Shown one piece after another: positions 63,458-64,000 of a stretch of 64,000 nucleotides of DNA (its first letter is position 1; each line of letters opens with the position of its first letter). The notes below the pieces were generated by a model. The model saw only the letters and a program-made list of their open reading frames with translations, was not told the origin of the DNA and searched no databases. This DNA is from Flavobacteriales bacterium. GTDB lineage: Bacteria > Bacteroidota > Bacteroidia > Flavobacteriales > Flavobacteriaceae. The stretch is taken from assembly GCA_020635875.1 (NCBI GenBank), contig JACJYY010000005.1, positions 1 through 64,000 of the forward strand. Reading direction: 5' to 3'. The translations under genes were made by a program, and so were the position numbers.

Positions 63458-64000
63458 ATGGATAGTTATAAAAAACCATATGTGATTGCGGAGATTGGAT
63501 GTAATCATAAAGGCGACATGGAGATTGCAAAAGAATTGATCAAGGTTGCCAAAATCTTTTGTAATGCAGATGCTATTAAGCTTCAAAAACGTAACAATAA
63601 GGAGTTGTTAACTAAAGAACAATACGAACAACCTCATCCAAATCCAGCTAACTCTTACGGAGATACTTATGGACTTCATAGAGAGTTTTTAGAATTTGAT
63701 GTAGCACAACACAGAGAACTTAAAGAGTATTGTGAAGAAGTAGGGATTGTGTATTCTACCTCTGTTTGGGATTTAACATCTGCCAAAGAAATCGCATCCT
63801 TAAAACCAGAATTTATCAAAATTCCTTCAGCCTGTAACAACAACGTAAAAATGTTAACATGGCTTTGCGAAAACTATCCAGGCGAAATTCACATTTCTAC
63901 AGGTATGACTACCAAAGACGAAATTGATGGTGTCGTTGAGTTGTTCAAAAAACACAACAGAAATAGAGACTTAGTACTTTATAATTGCACCTCAGGCTAT
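63458..64000 (+). CDS. neuB: N-acetylneuraminate/nonulosonate synthase NeuB (partial, runs off the window)
   Basis: The first 181 codons of a NeuB-type synthase that condenses phosphoenolpyruvate with a hexosamine to a nonulosonate. Motifs are YVIAEIGCNHKGDMEIAKELI, DAIKLQKRNNKELLT, LEFDVAQHRELKEYC, IKIPSACNNNVKML and HISTGMTTKDEIDGV, all typical of the TIM-barrel domain. The sequence is cut at the right edge, so the C-terminal antifreeze-like domain is unseen. It is in an operon with the neuA fusion. The exact product (NeuAc, legionaminate or other) is not decided by this part. Confidence 0.9.
   Translation, partial: MDSYKKPYVIAEIGCNHKGDMEIAKELIKVAKIFCNADAIKLQKRNNKELLTKEQYEQPHPNPANSYGDTYGLHREFLEFDVAQHRELKEYCEEVGIVYSTSVWDLTSAKEIASLKPEFIKIPSACNNNVKMLTWLCENYPGEIHISTGMTTKDEIDGVVELFKKHNRNRDLVLYNCTSGY

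Noticed and set aside
1..64000. CRISPR arrays, restriction or defence islands, prophage
   Set aside because: No regularly spaced direct repeats, Cas, restriction, retron or phage structural genes were seen; only a BRO-N fragment and IS relics.

Overview
The window is AT-rich chromosomal DNA of a Bacteroidota bacterium, almost certainly a member of Flavobacteriia. The evidence is a fused secDF, the IPExxxVDY family, type IX secretion (T9SS) sorting tails, a class Ia nrdB-nrdA pair, ExbB/ExbD/ExbD plus an outer-membrane barrel, two-component-propeller proteins, promoters of the TTG / TAnnTTTG type, and almost no Shine-Dalgarno sequences. Most of it is ordinary housekeeping DNA with two small zones of decay.

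Layout. 0-6.5 kb: a lipoprotein-type catalase-peroxidase, a small propeller protein, a dNTPase, a two-lobed retropepsin-like protein, a BRO-N fragment and a structured intergenic element. 6.5-12.8 kb: nrdB-nrdA, a DUF3109 protein, a Cys-rich metal-binding lipoprotein, a second lipoprotein, a Fur-family regulator and tRNA-Leu(CAA). 13-20.6 kb (+): prs-rplY, then an RND-type exporter-asnS-rpoN-membrane protein run. 20.6-26.3 kb (mostly -): a barrel protein, an exbB/exbD operon, tRNA-Ser(GGA), an acyltransferase and tatD, with a retropepsin-like gene diverging. 26.4-37 kb (-): secDF; gyrB-mdh; and acpP-fabF-rnc-IPExxxVDY-pyk, a lipid/RNA/glycolysis run punctuated by terminator-like hairpins. 37-41 kb (+): purN-rnhA, a PfkB kinase and a PurF-type amidotransferase. 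41-45 kb: a 5'-truncated T9SS surface-protein gene abutting a damaged IS256-like element that is interrupted by an apparently complete IS1595-type element, then recX. 45.5-56 kb: gcvP, a giant outer-membrane protein divergent from xth-ompA, and a large propeller/Y_Y_Y sensor with no kinase. 56-62 kb: an IS1182 relic, a GH13 amylase gene with an in-frame stop in its signal peptide, and a glycogen-debranching-type enzyme. 62.3 kb to the end (+): a nonulosonate (sialic-acid-type) locus with a NeuA-HAD fusion and the start of neuB.

The most interesting points are regulatory or decay events rather than a clearly new system. They are a strong terminator hairpin inside the first codons of rnc just after fabF; a second one between acpP and fabF; a recurring GAGGCTG-stem terminator family; the amber codon that splits the amylase signal peptide from its enzyme; the nested IS elements; a catalase-peroxidase carrying a lipobox; a two-lobed aspartic-protease-like protein with altered catalytic motifs; and a structured intergenic RNA-like element beside nrdA. 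Starts were moved from longer TTG-initiated or upstream frames where a downstream ATG and family length agreed (fur, tatD, IPExxxVDY, fabF, the PfkB kinase, recX, xth and the large barrel).
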